A DNA stretch of 64,000 bases from Kalaharituber pfeilii (taxonomy: Eukaryota > Ascomycota > Pezizomycetes > Pezizales > Pezizaceae): positions 62,001 to 126,000 of the forward strand of contig WHUZ01000074.1 in the NCBI GenBank assembly GCA_015179045.1, given 5' to 3'. Shown piece by piece: positions 23,160-33,927 of the stretch. Made by a program: the position numbers and the translations under genes. Every line of letters begins with the position of its first letter. Position 1 is the stretch's first letter. The notes beneath the pieces are model-generated. The model had not been told where the DNA came from. It did no database searches and saw nothing but the letters and a program-made list of their open reading frames with translations.

Positions 23160-24890
23160 TGGAAGTGCATCAAGATGATGGCGTGCCTGACGAAACTCCG
23201 TAGAATCGCGTGCCACCTGACCGCCATGGAATAGGCCTCCCGAAGCAGTTTCGGTAATTCCTTTCTTTTTTTTTTTTTTTTTTTTTTATATCAATACTCG
23301 CTTGCCGCCCTATGGGCTATGGCGAGGTCTTTATTTAGGTACATGTAAATGACTGCATGACATAAGAATCAGAATAAACAGCAAAATGTCAGGTACATGG
23401 AAATGAATGCGTGGCTCAATCTCTCATTCCGTCCTCCCCAAGCATCTCCATCAGCCCCTGTAGCGGGCCATCTTCCCCTTCCCCGGGTTCGGGGGGCTGA
23501 CGTATCGCCCCCATGCCCCCGGGCCATCTTCTCTGCCACACCCTGCAATCCTCAAGTAAGTGTCTCGTGGTCTCCTCCGCCTCCCCACACCACCTGCACC
23601 CCGGGTCTGGCGCCTCCCCTAAGCGATGTCTCCATGCCCGCAGCCCTTTCGTCCCCAATAGGCCCGCCAATCGTGTCACCTGTGTGCCGAGTCTCTGTAG
23701 AGGCCGATATGTCAGTCCTAGTCTGCTCCTCTCCCACGCTCTCTCCCGTTTCGCCTCTTGTTTCGGTAATTCCGGCGGTTTGCGTTCAAATTGCTTCGTC
23801 GCTGACGGTAAGTGTCGCTCGTGTATTGATATACCGCCTAAACGAGTTCTCGGGAGAGAAGGTCTAGATCATCCGCGAACTGCAGGACGAGAGGGCATCA
23901 CGGAATCAAGGGCATCTCCGAAAAGGTCGCGTTGAGAGGGGTATGTATAGGGGTGTCGAGCAGTACGTACGAACCTGCGAGCCATGTCAAAAACGTGCGC
24001 CGGGGGAGGCTCACGGAGGTACTTCACGCTTTACAGCGCCCTATGGAGAAAGGTAGACCTCGACATCGTCCACCTGCCCAAGAAAGAGGTATTCGGGTAA
24101 TTTGTAGCCATGCGAGAAGACTCCTCCGGGTGGGTCGAAACCAAATCGGCTTAGAAAATGTGACTTCGTGAGCTCTGTTAATCTTCATCAACGAGTGGAT
24201 TTCGAGGTTCGGAGTACCTGGGGGCTGCCTGCGATAATGGGTCAGAAAACCAAGTCTCCTGCGCAGGAATTAATGGCTCGGTAAAGGGTCCAGAATGTGC
24301 AAAATCAACCACGTACCACCCCGCAATCGAATGGATTTGTTGGATGCGGACATCAACGGATTGGTCGATGCGCTCAATGCTTGGGAAAAATGTGGGGGTG
24401 AGACGCTTTCCTGCAGTTCCCTGGGTGGATCGAATGCACCACTCCCATGTCAATAGGGTACCCACCTTACAAGCTCGTGTTCGCCGGGATTCAGTGCTAC
24501 CCATCGAGATACGGCAACATCTTGGTGGACCGGCAGCAGGTGCAGGTGAGAGATCAACTGTTTGGCAGTGCAAGTCGGTCAACTCGAGCGGCGGCGTCGG
24601 AGAATCTGAGGAAAAGCAGGCTGGAAAGTAAGTATTATTCTGACAACGGGCGTCGTGAGAGATCGCAGAAATTGCAAGTCTGTGATGTGGTCCTCTTGTA
24701 CAGTAGTCAGCTCGACAAGTGGTGGATGGGCCCTATGTCGGCAGGTTGATCACTCGAGATGGAGGGACTTAACGTGTCGCGGAATCAGGCGGCACGCCGA
24801 CGGAGAACGTCATTCCGGGGATAGGATAGGATCTAACAGTTTTTTTCCACGCAGGGGGTAAGTGACGAACGCCGGGAAAAGTGACGACTC
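23160..24890 (+). pseudogene. Ty3/gypsy integrase relic
   Basis: Fragments of a gypsy integrase appear in shifting plus frames. IPPKRVLGREG is near 23835 and EQYVRTCEPCQKRAPG (part of the H2C2 zinc-binding domain) near 23958-24005. VDLDIVHLPKKE lies near 24055 and DSSGWVETKSA near 24120. Next comes FINEWISRFGVPGG...DNGSEN near 24190, then a decayed AKWEKCGG/GYPPYKLVF region to about 24490 and a basic C-terminal stretch. The integrase is interrupted by a LINE fragment (23262-23759). It probably belongs with the RT half at 16500-18746, but a separate copy is possible. Confidence 0.7.
23262..23759 (-). mobile_element. 5'-truncated family-A LINE with perfect 14-bp TSD
   Basis: The insert starts with poly-T and the family-A hairpin complement (to about 23325). 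It then holds an open minus-strand frame from the insert edge to 23416: EREWERSRLGLTYRPLQRLG, LAGLLGTKGLRAWRHRLG, and the finger CRWCGEAEETTRHLLEDC. GTTTCGGTAATTCC is repeated exactly at 23248-23261 and 23760-23773. The unbroken frame and exact TSD indicate a recent insertion into the gypsy integrase relic. Confidence 0.9.
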
Positions 24891-26230
24891 GGCGGAATCG
24901 GATGACGATGCCTAACCAGAATGTGAAGCGGGGAGGATATTGGTAGGTATTGAACTATGTGCTTATTCGATTGTTTTCACTTGTTCATTTGTTCGTTTGC
25001 TCGTTTGCTCCATTGCCTTGCTTGGTTTCGTTTTCTGGCTTCCGTCGCGATGGGACCGCATTTTTCTCTTCTCCGAGGGGGAGTTGGGAAGTGATGTTCG
25101 AAAGTTGCCGATTTGATTGATTTCTTCATATTTCTTTCGTGCTTACCTTGATTTCCTATGGTTTTGTCAGAATTCCTTGCGTTTTTCGGAGGTTAATTGT
25201 GGGAGGGAGTATGGGTTGCTTGTTTCGGATGATTGAGTTGAGTTTGAACTCCGATGTGGGAATGGCGAGTTTCTTTGTTAAACCTGCGGATTCTGTCGAA
25301 TTTGCGTGCTTGTTTCTCGTCGTCCTACTGTTTCGGTGTGATGTTGGTCTTGTCTTGAGGTTGGAAGGAGAGAAAGGTGGAGTGTTCTTTGTCGCGATAG
25401 GGTCGCTCTTCTGGGGGACGCAGATAGTCAGAATGTGGGGAAGCTGTACGTATGGGAAGTGTACTGTACTGTACACGCAGGGAGAGAAGCTTGGCTGTGG
25501 GCCTGATCCATGCCGTGCCGTCGCGACCGCGGTGAAGAGCTAGAAGAAAATTCGACTCCACCCCGATTGAGGACCTGGGTACCTTGGAATGAAGAATCTG
25601 ATATAAGGAGTCAGCAAGGGACTTTCGGTCTATGCAGGTTTCGCAGATGGGGACGTTGTGGTTGCGCGGTCGCTCCCAAACGTGGGTGAGGTGTAGTTGT
25701 TGCGGGCCAGTAAGTATTCAGGATGATTGCAAGCATATAACAGCCCAGAAACCGCTCATATGGATACTTCTCTTCTCTCCCGTTGTCCTATCAATAAATC
25801 GTTCTAGTAGGGCTCCACATGCGAAAAGAATCCTTCCTAATATAATAACGTCGTTGGATTGTGCTACTGCTATGATATATAAAATATTGCGCTACAGCTT
25901 TGTTACTTCGAACCGCAAGCAATAGAACGGTTCGGACGAGAGAACTGGATGGAGCAGATACCATTCAAACTAGGTAAATTTAGCTTGTCGTTTAATCAAC
26001 CTCTGGTCTGAGGCTTTTAGTATAAGAAAACCCGTTCGTCTTGCTCAGATACTTCGTGTCCCACCGGATGCTTTTGAGCATCAGCCCACCACTCCTTAGC
26101 AAAGCTGCGTTCGCCTAGGGGTATATGGTTTTTGTTGGAATGTCTGACTATTGACAAAAGGAAATAGTAAATGCTGATTGTTGTATAAGGTATACTAGAA
26201 GACAACAGTACTTTTTAATTTCTTTTCTTT
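24891..26230. other. possible gypsy 3' region, otherwise unassigned
   Basis: A purine-rich GGGGAGGATATTGG at about 24930 follows the integrase relic and could be the polypurine tract/3' LTR junction, but I found no matching LTR. A frame at 25139-25543 encodes a hydrophobic, Cys-containing sequence of no known family. Nothing else seen. Confidence 0.35.
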
Positions 26231-26234
26231 TCTT

Positions 26235-26475
26235 TTTTTTTTTTTTGCTGTCATATCACCTAGCCCCGCTGGCAGCTACTCGCCATGGCGCGGCCGCTAG
26301 ACCGAAGCCCTTATTACCCCGGTAGGCAAAATGCAGCCAATAAAAATCTACGTACAACCATCCCGCTTTTATCCTCTCGAAGTGCAAGAATTAAAGTATA
26401 AAAATGGAAACGGATTACTCTGGTTGAAACTAGAAATTGATTTCATAGTTAGAACAGGAGAAATATAGTCCATCT
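26235..26475 (-). mobile_element. family-B LINE 3' end
   Basis: Poly-T at about 26236-26247, then ATCACCTAGCCCCGCTGG and CGCCATGGCGCGG, the family-B hairpin on the complement. It continues about 230 bp homologous to 14187-14450. TSD not identified. Confidence 0.65.
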
Positions 26476-26479
26476 CAGT

Positions 26480-26755
26480 TGTGTGACTGTAGTCCTACCT
26501 CTCTTCTTTGTTGCTTTCGCTCTTTTTTTCCCTCTGCTTCCCGTCTCTACCATCCCATACGGTTGCTGCCATCCCACGACCTTCCCCCTCCAATTCCTCT
26601 TTTAGCATCCTCTCCCTACAATTCCATTTACTTCATACGTCCATCAGTATATTCTCCGGCATACGCAATAGAATTTCCGCACTCTTCCATTCCTCCACCT
26701 CCACTCTTCTGTCTCTCCCCTGTCACTTACAAGAATTTCCGGGACCGCAAATCCC
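26480..26755 (+). repeat. copia-associated repeat upstream of lectin F1
   Basis: Pyrimidine-rich sequence from about 26570 is homologous to 30200-30380, sharing blocks such as TTCCATCAGTATATGC/TTC, GGAATTTCCGCACTCTTCC and GACCGCAAATCCCAT. At the second site it leads into a copia gag-like relic. Here it ends at ATGAGGTGAC, where sequence shared with the F2 lectin segment begins. Confidence 0.55.
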
Positions 26756-27265
26756 ATGAGGTGACGTAAGTTATTGCTTGCGCACTCAATACAATGAAGA
26801 CACTGTAATTACACTGAACAACATATGCAGGCTGAAAAAGAGTACTTACACGCTACCTCCTTTACCATAACGGACGGCAGAGACAGACTACTTGTTCGAG
26901 CCATTGTGGTGCACGCATGGATTAGCCTTGAGGGAGAGGTAGTAACATCCGCAATTGGCTGAAAGTTTGCAAACACAGAGTTGGGATATGCTATTTTGCT
27001 TTGACAGGGGAACTTAGCACGTAAGTGAAAGCAGCCTCTGAGTATGAGAACCAACTGAGTAATATTTCTTGGCAGTAGGGAACAAGAGCAACTGTGCGGG
27101 GTCGCTGCATCTCAGTATGCATTATCCATAAAACATACAATGTCCAGCATCCCCGACGACGGTTCTACCGACAGCCGTCCATATACTGGTCAGTACCATC
27201 AGTTCTGTGTCTCCGTTGCAACTCTGTCACTGGGAGAGTCGCCCTTAGTAAAACTACCTATTATA

Positions 27266-28301
27266 ATGACTAGTCTCACGGAGCGCACAGCAATTGCCAC
27301 TATCGCCTTTGGCAATGAACACCGCAAATTGTACTTCCAAGATAATGATGGATGGGTCCGTGAGTTATGTTGGGAGGGTAACTGGACTGGTGACAACACA
27401 GGCAGCAGGCTCTTCAAAGCAAAACAGAACACACCGCTTGCTGCTATCATTTGCGGGAGCTCTCCAACTGTAAGCCTACCAGTCGAACAGTTTACTTCCT
27501 CATGCATAAGGACTAGATTTGACTTTTCACAGCTGGAACTGAGTACTAACTATACCATCCTCAGATCCATGTCTATTACGTTGATGAAAATGACATATTG
27601 CAAGAGTATTGTTGCGAAATGAGCTATTGGTTTTGTGGGGTCCTGGGGAAATCTAACGTCAAAGTCAGCCCAAACTCGAAGCTTGGTGCTTGCACCTGGA
27701 ATGGTTACCCTAGGGTCTACTACCAACAAGCTGGCTCAACCACTCTCAGAGAATATGGCTGGGACGGCAAAGGATGGTTCCAGGGCATGGCATTTAAGGT
27801 TGATGACGCAATAGATGGGTCCTCAATCGCGGCAGTGGCACCACGAGGTGGGGCCGGCGTAAGGGTTTATTATCAGTCACCAGACTGGTGGATTCGTGAG
27901 TTCTGCTGGGATGGGCAATGGGTCCGCGGTAAGTGTTCCTATATAAACAATCCCTCCGTCCTTCAATATATATATTGAGATTCTAATAACTTTTGTCAAG
28001 TATAGGCCACGTCTTGGCACAGGCTCCTAGTGGCAGTGCGATCGGAGCAGTTACTTGGGGCAGCGACCCACAGATTCGTGTCTACTTCCAGGCCTTCCGC
28101 GGCGGCATCGTCGAGAATGTGTTTAGTGGCGGATGGAACAGCCCGAGACTCATCACTGACGCATTCCCGGATACCAATTTATCTGTATGCAGTTGGGGTT
28201 CCATCCATATTCGCATCTACTACCAGAAGAACCCGCGAACCATTCAAGAGTATTGTTGGGATGCAGAGTGGACTTCAGGTGCAACTGTACTATCTGTTTG
28301 A
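27266..28301 (+). CDS. fucose-specific lectin F1 (AAL-like six-bladed propeller), three exons
   Basis: Exons are 27266-27469, 27565-27928 and 28006-28301: 864 coding bases, 287 residues. Intron 1 has GTAAGC...CAG and TACTAAC at 27544; intron 2 has GTAAGT...TATAG. The protein is six repeats of about 45 residues carrying the R-x-Y-x-Q ... E-x-x-W signature of Aleuria AAL-type lectins. Examples are LYFQDNDGWVRELCW, VYYQQAGSTTLREYGW, VYYQSPDWWIREFCW and IYYQKNPRTIQEYCW. Repeat 2 (VYYVDENDILQEYCC) lacks the Arg and Trp positions, and repeat 5 keeps Arg and Glu but not Trp. There is no signal peptide, as in AAL. Binding of fucosylated glycans is expected from the family. An upstream in-frame ATG at 27140 exists. 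I prefer 27266 (MTSLTER) because in paralogue F3 the upstream ATG is out of frame. Confidence 0.9.
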
Positions 28302-28411
28302 GGCTTCTTATACTGGCAACCATGAAAAATTTCCATGGCTTTCTGTAGCTCACGCATGTGGATGTCACTTGGCCTGGCAGCAGTAGTGATAAATTGATAA
28401 TCGAGGGACTC

Positions 28412-28517
28412 TTTAACGTTACTTCATTTATTTTCCTTTTATTTCCTATTTATCTCCAATGTAATTAACCTCGTCATAGCCCACAGGGCAGCACACGAGT
28501 CATGATAAAAAAAAAAA
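28412..28517 (+). mobile_element. tail-A retroposon in the F1 3' flank
   Basis: A 106-bp insert ends in CTCGTCATAGCCCACAGGGC, GCACACGAG and poly-A. It is flanked by CGAGGGACTC (28402-28411) and CGAGAGACTC (28518-28527). The paralogous F2 flank near 43850-43870 reads straight through (GATAATCGAGGGACTCGAG) and shows the empty site. Confidence 0.9.
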
Positions 28518-28690
28518 CGAGAGACTCGAGTTGATGGGAATCAGTCGGGAATGATATCAGGGGCAAGGAACTATAATTGGGTCACTATGAGTTTGAAAAA
28601 GTAAAATTAAAAATTAAAAAATCTGTCTTGGCACCCTTATTTGTAGAGAGTTGAGGAACATGGAATTGAACTTGTCCAAGGCTATTCACT

Positions 28691-28744
28691 TTTTTTTTTT
28701 TTTTAATATCGTTAATCGCTTGCCGCCCGTTGGGCTATGGCGAT
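28691..28744 (-). mobile_element. tail-only family-A retroposon, 54 bp, perfect 13-bp TSD
   Basis: The insert is 14 T plus 40 nt of hairpin tail (AATATCGTTAATCGCTTGCC...GGGCTATGGCGAT). AAGGCTATTCACT is exactly repeated at 28678-28690 and 28745-28757. F2 has the uninterrupted homologue (AAGGCTATTCGCC near 44012). This is the shortest clear insertion in the window. Confidence 0.95.
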
Positions 28745-29129
28745 AAGGCTATTCACTATCCGGTGGAAGTACATAGCCGACAGCTGAGATGGCATATGGT
28801 CCGGAACATTTACTGCGCGCTTCGTGAGATTTTATCAGGGAAAAAAAGTGCTTCGTGGGATGGCGGCACCCTCTGAACTATATCGAGAACGAGAGGGAAG
28901 CTGTAGCAGGGAAGCGGTAAAAACTCGGTAAAAAAGTGTTTGCTTTTTTTTTGTCATTCCTCGCGTTTGTCCCTGCGAGATAGGTAGGGTGAGATGAAAT
29001 TAGTTGCCGGAAGGTGGGGAATACAGTGACCTACTGTAGACAGACAAAGGCTCAAACTTAAAAAGTGCGTTGCGACCACAACAACCAATCTGCCTCGGCT
29101 ACTGTACAGTAGATTATAGCCCGCTACAA

Positions 29130-29400
29130 ATTCAGGAGAGGGAAAAGAAGTGAGTGAACTGTAATTACAATTGCCACTATCGCATGGGCAGGTGAGGTGT
29201 TGCAAAGAGTGGGTATTGACTTGTGGGCACTGGAAGGGGTATTTCGCACGGTAAAGAGGTGATACACCTTTCGCACGGTAAAGAGGTGATACACCTGTAG
29301 AGTATAGAGGTAGAATTTTCGCTTGTTCTCTTTCAAACTCAGAATCGGCGCTATAACTAATATTCTGACTTATAATAGTGGTGGTCATCAATTATCTACG
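29130..29400 (+). repeat. dispersed repeat C (terminal part of a TA-type inverted-repeat family)
   Basis: Homologous to 47740-48070, 52690-52986 and 59530-59720. Shared blocks are GCAGGTGAGGTGTTGCA, GAGTGGGTATT, TGTGGGCACTGG, GAGGTGATACA and CTTTCAAACTCAGAATCGGC. At 52986 the family ends in a terminus shared with the TA-flanked elements. This copy carries a 28-bp tandem duplication (TTTCGCACGGTAAAGAGG twice, near 29238-29300). Confidence 0.55.
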
Positions 29401-29554
29401 GTAAGGTAGTGGAACATTCATATCCCTGTACGTCTAGCCATTTGTGGCCGGCAATTGATGACCGGTCCAAAATGCAAAAAAGCTAAAGCTTGTACTCTGT
29501 AGTTGTAGTCTCATTCACCCCTACCCCGCATATCAACACAATTATAGATTCGCA

Positions 29555-29809
29555 ATGCCTCGTATACGCCAAAAAGTGTCAATACAGAAGAAAATAGATG
29601 CTGAAATCGATGTTTTGATGACAGCAATGGAGTATGATTTAGATTCGGAGTTTGACTCAGAGTACAGTTCAGAGGAAGAAGAGGAGGACTTAGAGGAGCT
29701 TCAGGAGTCTTCTCTATCCTTTATAATACATAAGCGTCTGGGTGTAACTTATAAGCAACTCGTGATTACTGCTATCTATCCCTCGTCCATAATCCAGAGA
29801 TGCCAATGA
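29555..29809 (+). CDS. small acidic ORF, unidentified
   Basis: An 84-codon frame begins with a basic stretch (MPRIRQKVSIQKK). It passes into an acidic run (DSEFDSEYSSEEEEEDLEEL) and ends soon after. Acidic N-termini of this kind occur in fungal PIF/Harbinger-type transposase ORFs, but no catalytic part follows. It could be a fragment of such an element or chance. Confidence 0.3.
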   Translation: MPRIRQKVSIQKKIDAEIDVLMTAMEYDLDSEFDSEYSSEEEEEDLEELQESSLSFIIHKRLGVTYKQLVITAIYPSSIIQRCQ

Positions 29810-29928
29810 TGCTCAGGACAGCCATGACGGGCAGGAGACCCACAATTTCACAAGAAATCAGTGTCATTGGTACCGCTGCTTTTCTTACTGTTATTGCCAG
29901 GCCACCCACTTCACCATCCCATCTCATT

Positions 29929-30197
29929 TGTACTTGGAGACACAGACCGAACTGGACAGGGTAAAGCTTGGCGGGAAATGGCTGAGAACCAGCCCATATA
30001 AACCGGAGAGGGGACGGAGGGGGGGAGGAATTTGCATATGCTGAGAGAAGTTATGGACTTTCCACCCGCACCATACTGTAGTTCCGCGGGTCCCACATGT
30101 ATTTATTGGTTGCGTTAATTTCCTTAAGTTTAATAAAACCCTCGCCATAGCCCATAGGGCGGCATGCGAGTAATGATATAAATAAAAAAAAAAAAAA
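29929..30197 (+). mobile_element. family-A retroposon (269 bp) with perfect 11-bp TSD
   Basis: Flanked by CCCATCTCATT at 29918-29928 and 30198-30208. It ends in the hairpin CTCGCCATAGCCCATAGGGC, GCATGCGAG, TAATGATATA and poly-A. The body is not recognisably coding and may be 3' UTR. It is inserted just upstream of the copia relic. Confidence 0.9.
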
Positions 30198-30208
30198 CCC
30201 ATCTCATT

Positions 30209-31452
30209 GCTCCCATCCCACTTCCAGTATTCTCCCCCTACAATCCCATTGAATTGATACTTCCATCAGTATATGCTCTGTTCCTTCGTGGCATACTCAA
30301 TGGAATTTCCGCACTCTTCCTCTCCTCCACTTCTCTGTCCCTCCCCTGTCACAAGAAATTCCGAGACCGCAAATCCCATCAACTTTGCAGATCCGATCCA
30401 AACTCCAAACCAATTTGCATCTACGTACCGCCGCAAAAAGGGGCACACTGCTGACAACTGCTGGCTAAAATCAAAGCCGAAAAACTCACCAAATCGCTAG
30501 AGAAATCTGAAGCCCGTTATGCCAGTACGGCCGCTGCAAATATATCCTTCGAGGGGCGTATCACTAATCCTCCATGCACTGAGTTGGATTGACTCTAAAG
30601 CACTGGCCACAATGTTGAATATGCTGCCGACCACAACTATGGCCACTGGCAGGAAGCAGACAAGTCAGCATTACGCAGTCCTAGTCCAATGCTTACAATC
30701 TCAATGCAACAAACTCTCTCCACTCTACAAAATCAATTCTCGACTGTACGGTCTTCATCCTTGACACTGGTGCCCCAGACCATATCTCCTGTGACCTCGA
30801 TCATTTTCTTGACTGGAGACGGCTCTTTAAACCCATTTCTATCAGAATGGGTGATAACACTACCACACCTGGCATGTGCATTGGTACTATATCACTTTGC
30901 CTCAGAAATGGAAAGAAGCTGCATCTTGAGAACATCGTCTATGCTCCTGGCCTGGGCTGTAACCTGATATCTATAGGGAAGTTGACTGATTTCTTTTCCC
31001 TCTATGCTGCCATAAGGAGTCGGTACACTTGTTGATGAATCTAGAATAGCTGTAGGGCAAAAGAACATCTAACACTGTAAGTTACAAGAGGGTATGTTTC
31101 TGCTGCACTATTAAGGAAGGGGCGTTACTCCTCTGTGCATACACAACCTCTAACCTACTGATGTCAGCTTGAACAGAGCAATACTTCTGGAATTGGATAT
31201 TTGGCATGAACACCTAGGATATCTCAACCCACAGGCAATCCAAAAATTCACATCTGGACTGGCAGAAGACATCTCCATCAAATCAGAGTCCAATGCAAGA
31301 GGTTTCAAGAATACATGCGCTCCCTGCCTTAAGGACAAGCGAAGAGAAGTCATTGATCGAGCTCGTACCTTCAGACTTCTGTGCGCACTTCCAGTCTCCT
31401 TGGGAGGTAATAGGTTCTTATATTTTTCATTGATGACTTCAGCCACATGGCC
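30209..31452 (+). pseudogene. Ty1/copia relic, left part: zinc knuckle, protease, pre-integrase, integrase start
   Basis: Reading across plus frames gives KKGHTADNCW (zinc-knuckle end, near 30430). The protease block is VFILDTGAPDHISCDLDHFL near 30755, with the DTGA motif, followed by GMCIGTISLCLRNGKKLHLENI. The GAG-pre-integrase block is LDIWHEHLGYLNPQAIQKFTSG near 31190, with CAPCLKDKRRE. The integrase start is IDDFSHMA at 31426-31450. Stops and frameshifts are present. The frame is cut exactly at the TSD of the 7.9 kb element (31444-31452). Its likely continuation is at 41165-41340. Confidence 0.8.
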
Positions 31453-32285
31453 CAAAACCTCTCGGGACAGGCACTTTCTGCCTGTACGCACACTGGCCGT
31501 TTTTCCCACTTATGATCGCCTGGTCTCAGCCTGGGCCTCAGCTTGAGCCCGAGCTGGCCATGGAATTGCCCCAAGATACCGGTAGCCTCCGCTTGTCTTA
31601 GAGTGCTTTTCACTTGATCTGCCAGCAGTATGGCAACGCATAGGGCAGAAAGATTTTTTTGCAACGGTAGCCCCCACAATACCCATGCATTTTTCCTAAC
31701 GCTAGACAAGTAGGGACAAGTGGTAATTGCCAGGACATAGTCTGTGCCCTAGTTTCAAGCCACCTGCGGGCATTACCTAGCTATTTTTGAAAATTACTTG
31801 TTTAAGTTATAAATTCTAATACTGCATATTTTTTTTTTTGCCAATCTTGCATTTTTGTGAGATTATCTTTACATTACTCTCTGCCATAATTGTGAACTAC
31901 GCAATGAAGTTATAGGTTTGCTATCTGGGCATGAAAACAATAGAGTAGTAAGTATAGAGTTACTGATTGTGATACTTATTGCTATTATACTTGTATATCT
32001 TATGCATGCAACGCTCACTGACGCTCTACCTGCTATGATTATGGTGACCTGTGACCTTGAAGGCAGGCCAACTCAGCACATTGCTGAACAGAGTTTACAA
32101 ATATGTATTAGATATTAATGCTCACCTAGTGCAAGTGCTGAGTAGAGCGCACAATACTTGTATCATGTATGAGAGCAGTACACAGCCAAATATGTACTGA
32201 GTACATATATGCGATAGGATGGTCATATATGATAATCGCAGTTATGAATTGCACAGAGGACTAGCGGATATTGCTAGTCAACTAT

Positions 32286-32505
32286 CTTTTTTTTTTTTTT
32301 TTTTTTAATATTATCATTACTCGCATGCTACCCTATGGGCTATGGCAATATTAAGTATATAGGGAATAAGTAAGGAGAGGGAATAGGAAGAACAAAAAAG
32401 TAATTACGTAGCATAGGAAAGTAAAAAGCCCATTTCATCCTTTGCGTTCCATCCATCTCATCAGTTCCACTAGTGGGTCCCCTTCTCCTTTGCCCTACTC
32501 TGAAC
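32286..32505 (-). mobile_element. family-A LINE 3' fragment
   Basis: Poly-T, TATCATTACTCGCATGCTAC and the hairpin complement, then about 150 bp, interrupt a copy of the repeat seen at 38225-38350. Host sequence CTAGTCAACTATC resumes as AACTGTCTTTTTAACC. The flanks give an imperfect TSD (AACTATCT/AACTGTCT). Confidence 0.6.
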
Positions 32506-32601
32506 TGTCTTTTTAACCTAATGGACTGGCAATTCTCTATGCTTGCCAAGAGTCAGTTATATCAGATATATAGTACTATGATTATTTCTTGCTATCTGTT
32601 A

Positions 32602-33152
32602 TGGGCTCACTACAACCATAGATGGTCGATTGGTTGATGCAAATATGACATGAGCGACGTATGATAGCCGATGGCGTTGCAGTCGCATAAATGAGTATAG
32701 TAAGCATTGCTAGTTAAGTATCTTTTTAGCCTAGCAGACGGTAACTCTCTGCATTTACCACCTCCATTACACTCATACCACCTGCTGGTATTCGCACTCA
32801 CTGTCACTCATATACCACTACTTCTACCTGCTGTTGTACATACCTCTCACCATGATACCTTTCTGCCCTATGGTCCTTGCATATAGTATAGAGCATATGT
32901 AGTTGTTAGCTTATATTGTAATGGATGGTGGTAAACGCAGAGAGTTACCACGTGAAATAAAAAAAAAAAAAAAACCGTCCGCCAGGCCAAAATGACACTT
33001 GACCAGCGATACTCGCTAGTCCTCTGCGTAGCTCATATAGCACTCGCGACTGCGACGCCGGCGCCCGGCTGTCGCATATCGCCTATATCGCATATGCGCA
33101 TACTGCGCGCGCGCATCCACCGACCGCCCGCCCTACGGTTGCGGTGAATCCG
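32602..33152. mobile_element. TA-flanked inverted-repeat element E (551 bp)
   Basis: The left end TGGGCTCACTACAACCATAG and the complement of the right end CGGATTCACCGCAACCGTAG align over about 43 bp. TA flanks both sides (32600-32601, 33153-33154). The arms also share the ACGGTAACTCTCTGC block and the GAGGACTAGC block in inverted order. There is no coding sequence. A second, diverged copy is at 38178-38580. This fits a Tc1/mariner-type MITE. Confidence 0.6.
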
Positions 33153-33302
33153 TAACAATATTCTGTCATGAAAATGCAAATGGATAAGTATGCAATAAAA
33201 CAATTACTAGTACAGTGTGTTCTTATTTTATTTATTTGACGCTAAAGAAATAGAGACGATCAATCAATCCCTACTAGTAGGTTGTTCTCGTCTAGTAGGT
33301 AC

Positions 33303-33588
33303 TGTCGCAAACCTGGGAAGGACCTTGGCATTGCACGTGACCTGGAAGGAAGGCTAGGGGAGAGGGGACTAGAAGGTTCGGCGGGTTGACGAACTGGGAA
33401 ACTACCAAAAGGGGAAGGGGGTACTTGAGAATTACGGGTATATCAAGAGGGCGGGGAGGAGTCCTTCTCTGTAGAATACAGCACACAATACAATCATCGT
33501 TACAAGGTTAAGAAAGTCAGATCCACAGACCTCGTTCAATTCCAGTGATTTACTCCTTCTTCCCTCTAGCCCACTTTCCTCCTCGACA
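33303..33588 (+). repeat. 5' LTR (286 bp)
   Basis: Begins TG and ends CA as expected for LTRs. It aligns along its full length with 37010-37298 with scattered substitutions and small indels. Confidence 0.9.
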
Positions 33589-33927
33589 GACTTTGGCGGT
33601 CCTAGGAAGACCTAGATGGTGAAGGTAGATAGGAGTAAGGAATTGACGAAGTGAAGGAATCTGGACCAAAGACAGAGTAGCTTGCAAGCTATTACGAACA
33701 AAAAACCCCTCGAAAGTCATCCAGCTTGCGAGCTACGTGACTGAAACCTATTCGACTCATTCAGAAAAACCCTTTGAAAGTCATTGAGCTTGCGAGCTAC
33801 GTGACTGAAAACTTATTCGGCATTCAGTAAACTCTTGAAAGTCATTGAGCTTGCGAGCTACGTGACCTAACCCTCGAAGAAGTCAGAACCTCGAGTTTAT
33901 TGGCAAAAACGAAGGAAGCAAAGAATC

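Noticed and set aside
24920..25560. LTR of the gypsy relic
   Set aside because: Only a purine tract is suggestive; no second copy of the sequence was found in the window.
27140..27265. Upstream ATG (MSSIPDDGS) as start of lectin F1
   Set aside because: The equivalent ATG in F3 is out of frame with the lectin; the conserved MTSL start fits all three.
28262..28386. Alternative last intron in lectin F1 (GTGCAACTG...TTTCTGTAG)
   Set aside because: The reading without it gives equal exon lengths in all three paralogues and a proper propeller end.
29130..29300. Possible CRISPR-like array (TTTCGCACGGTAAAGAGG twice)
   Set aside because: Only two copies in tandem within a dispersed repeat of a eukaryotic genome.
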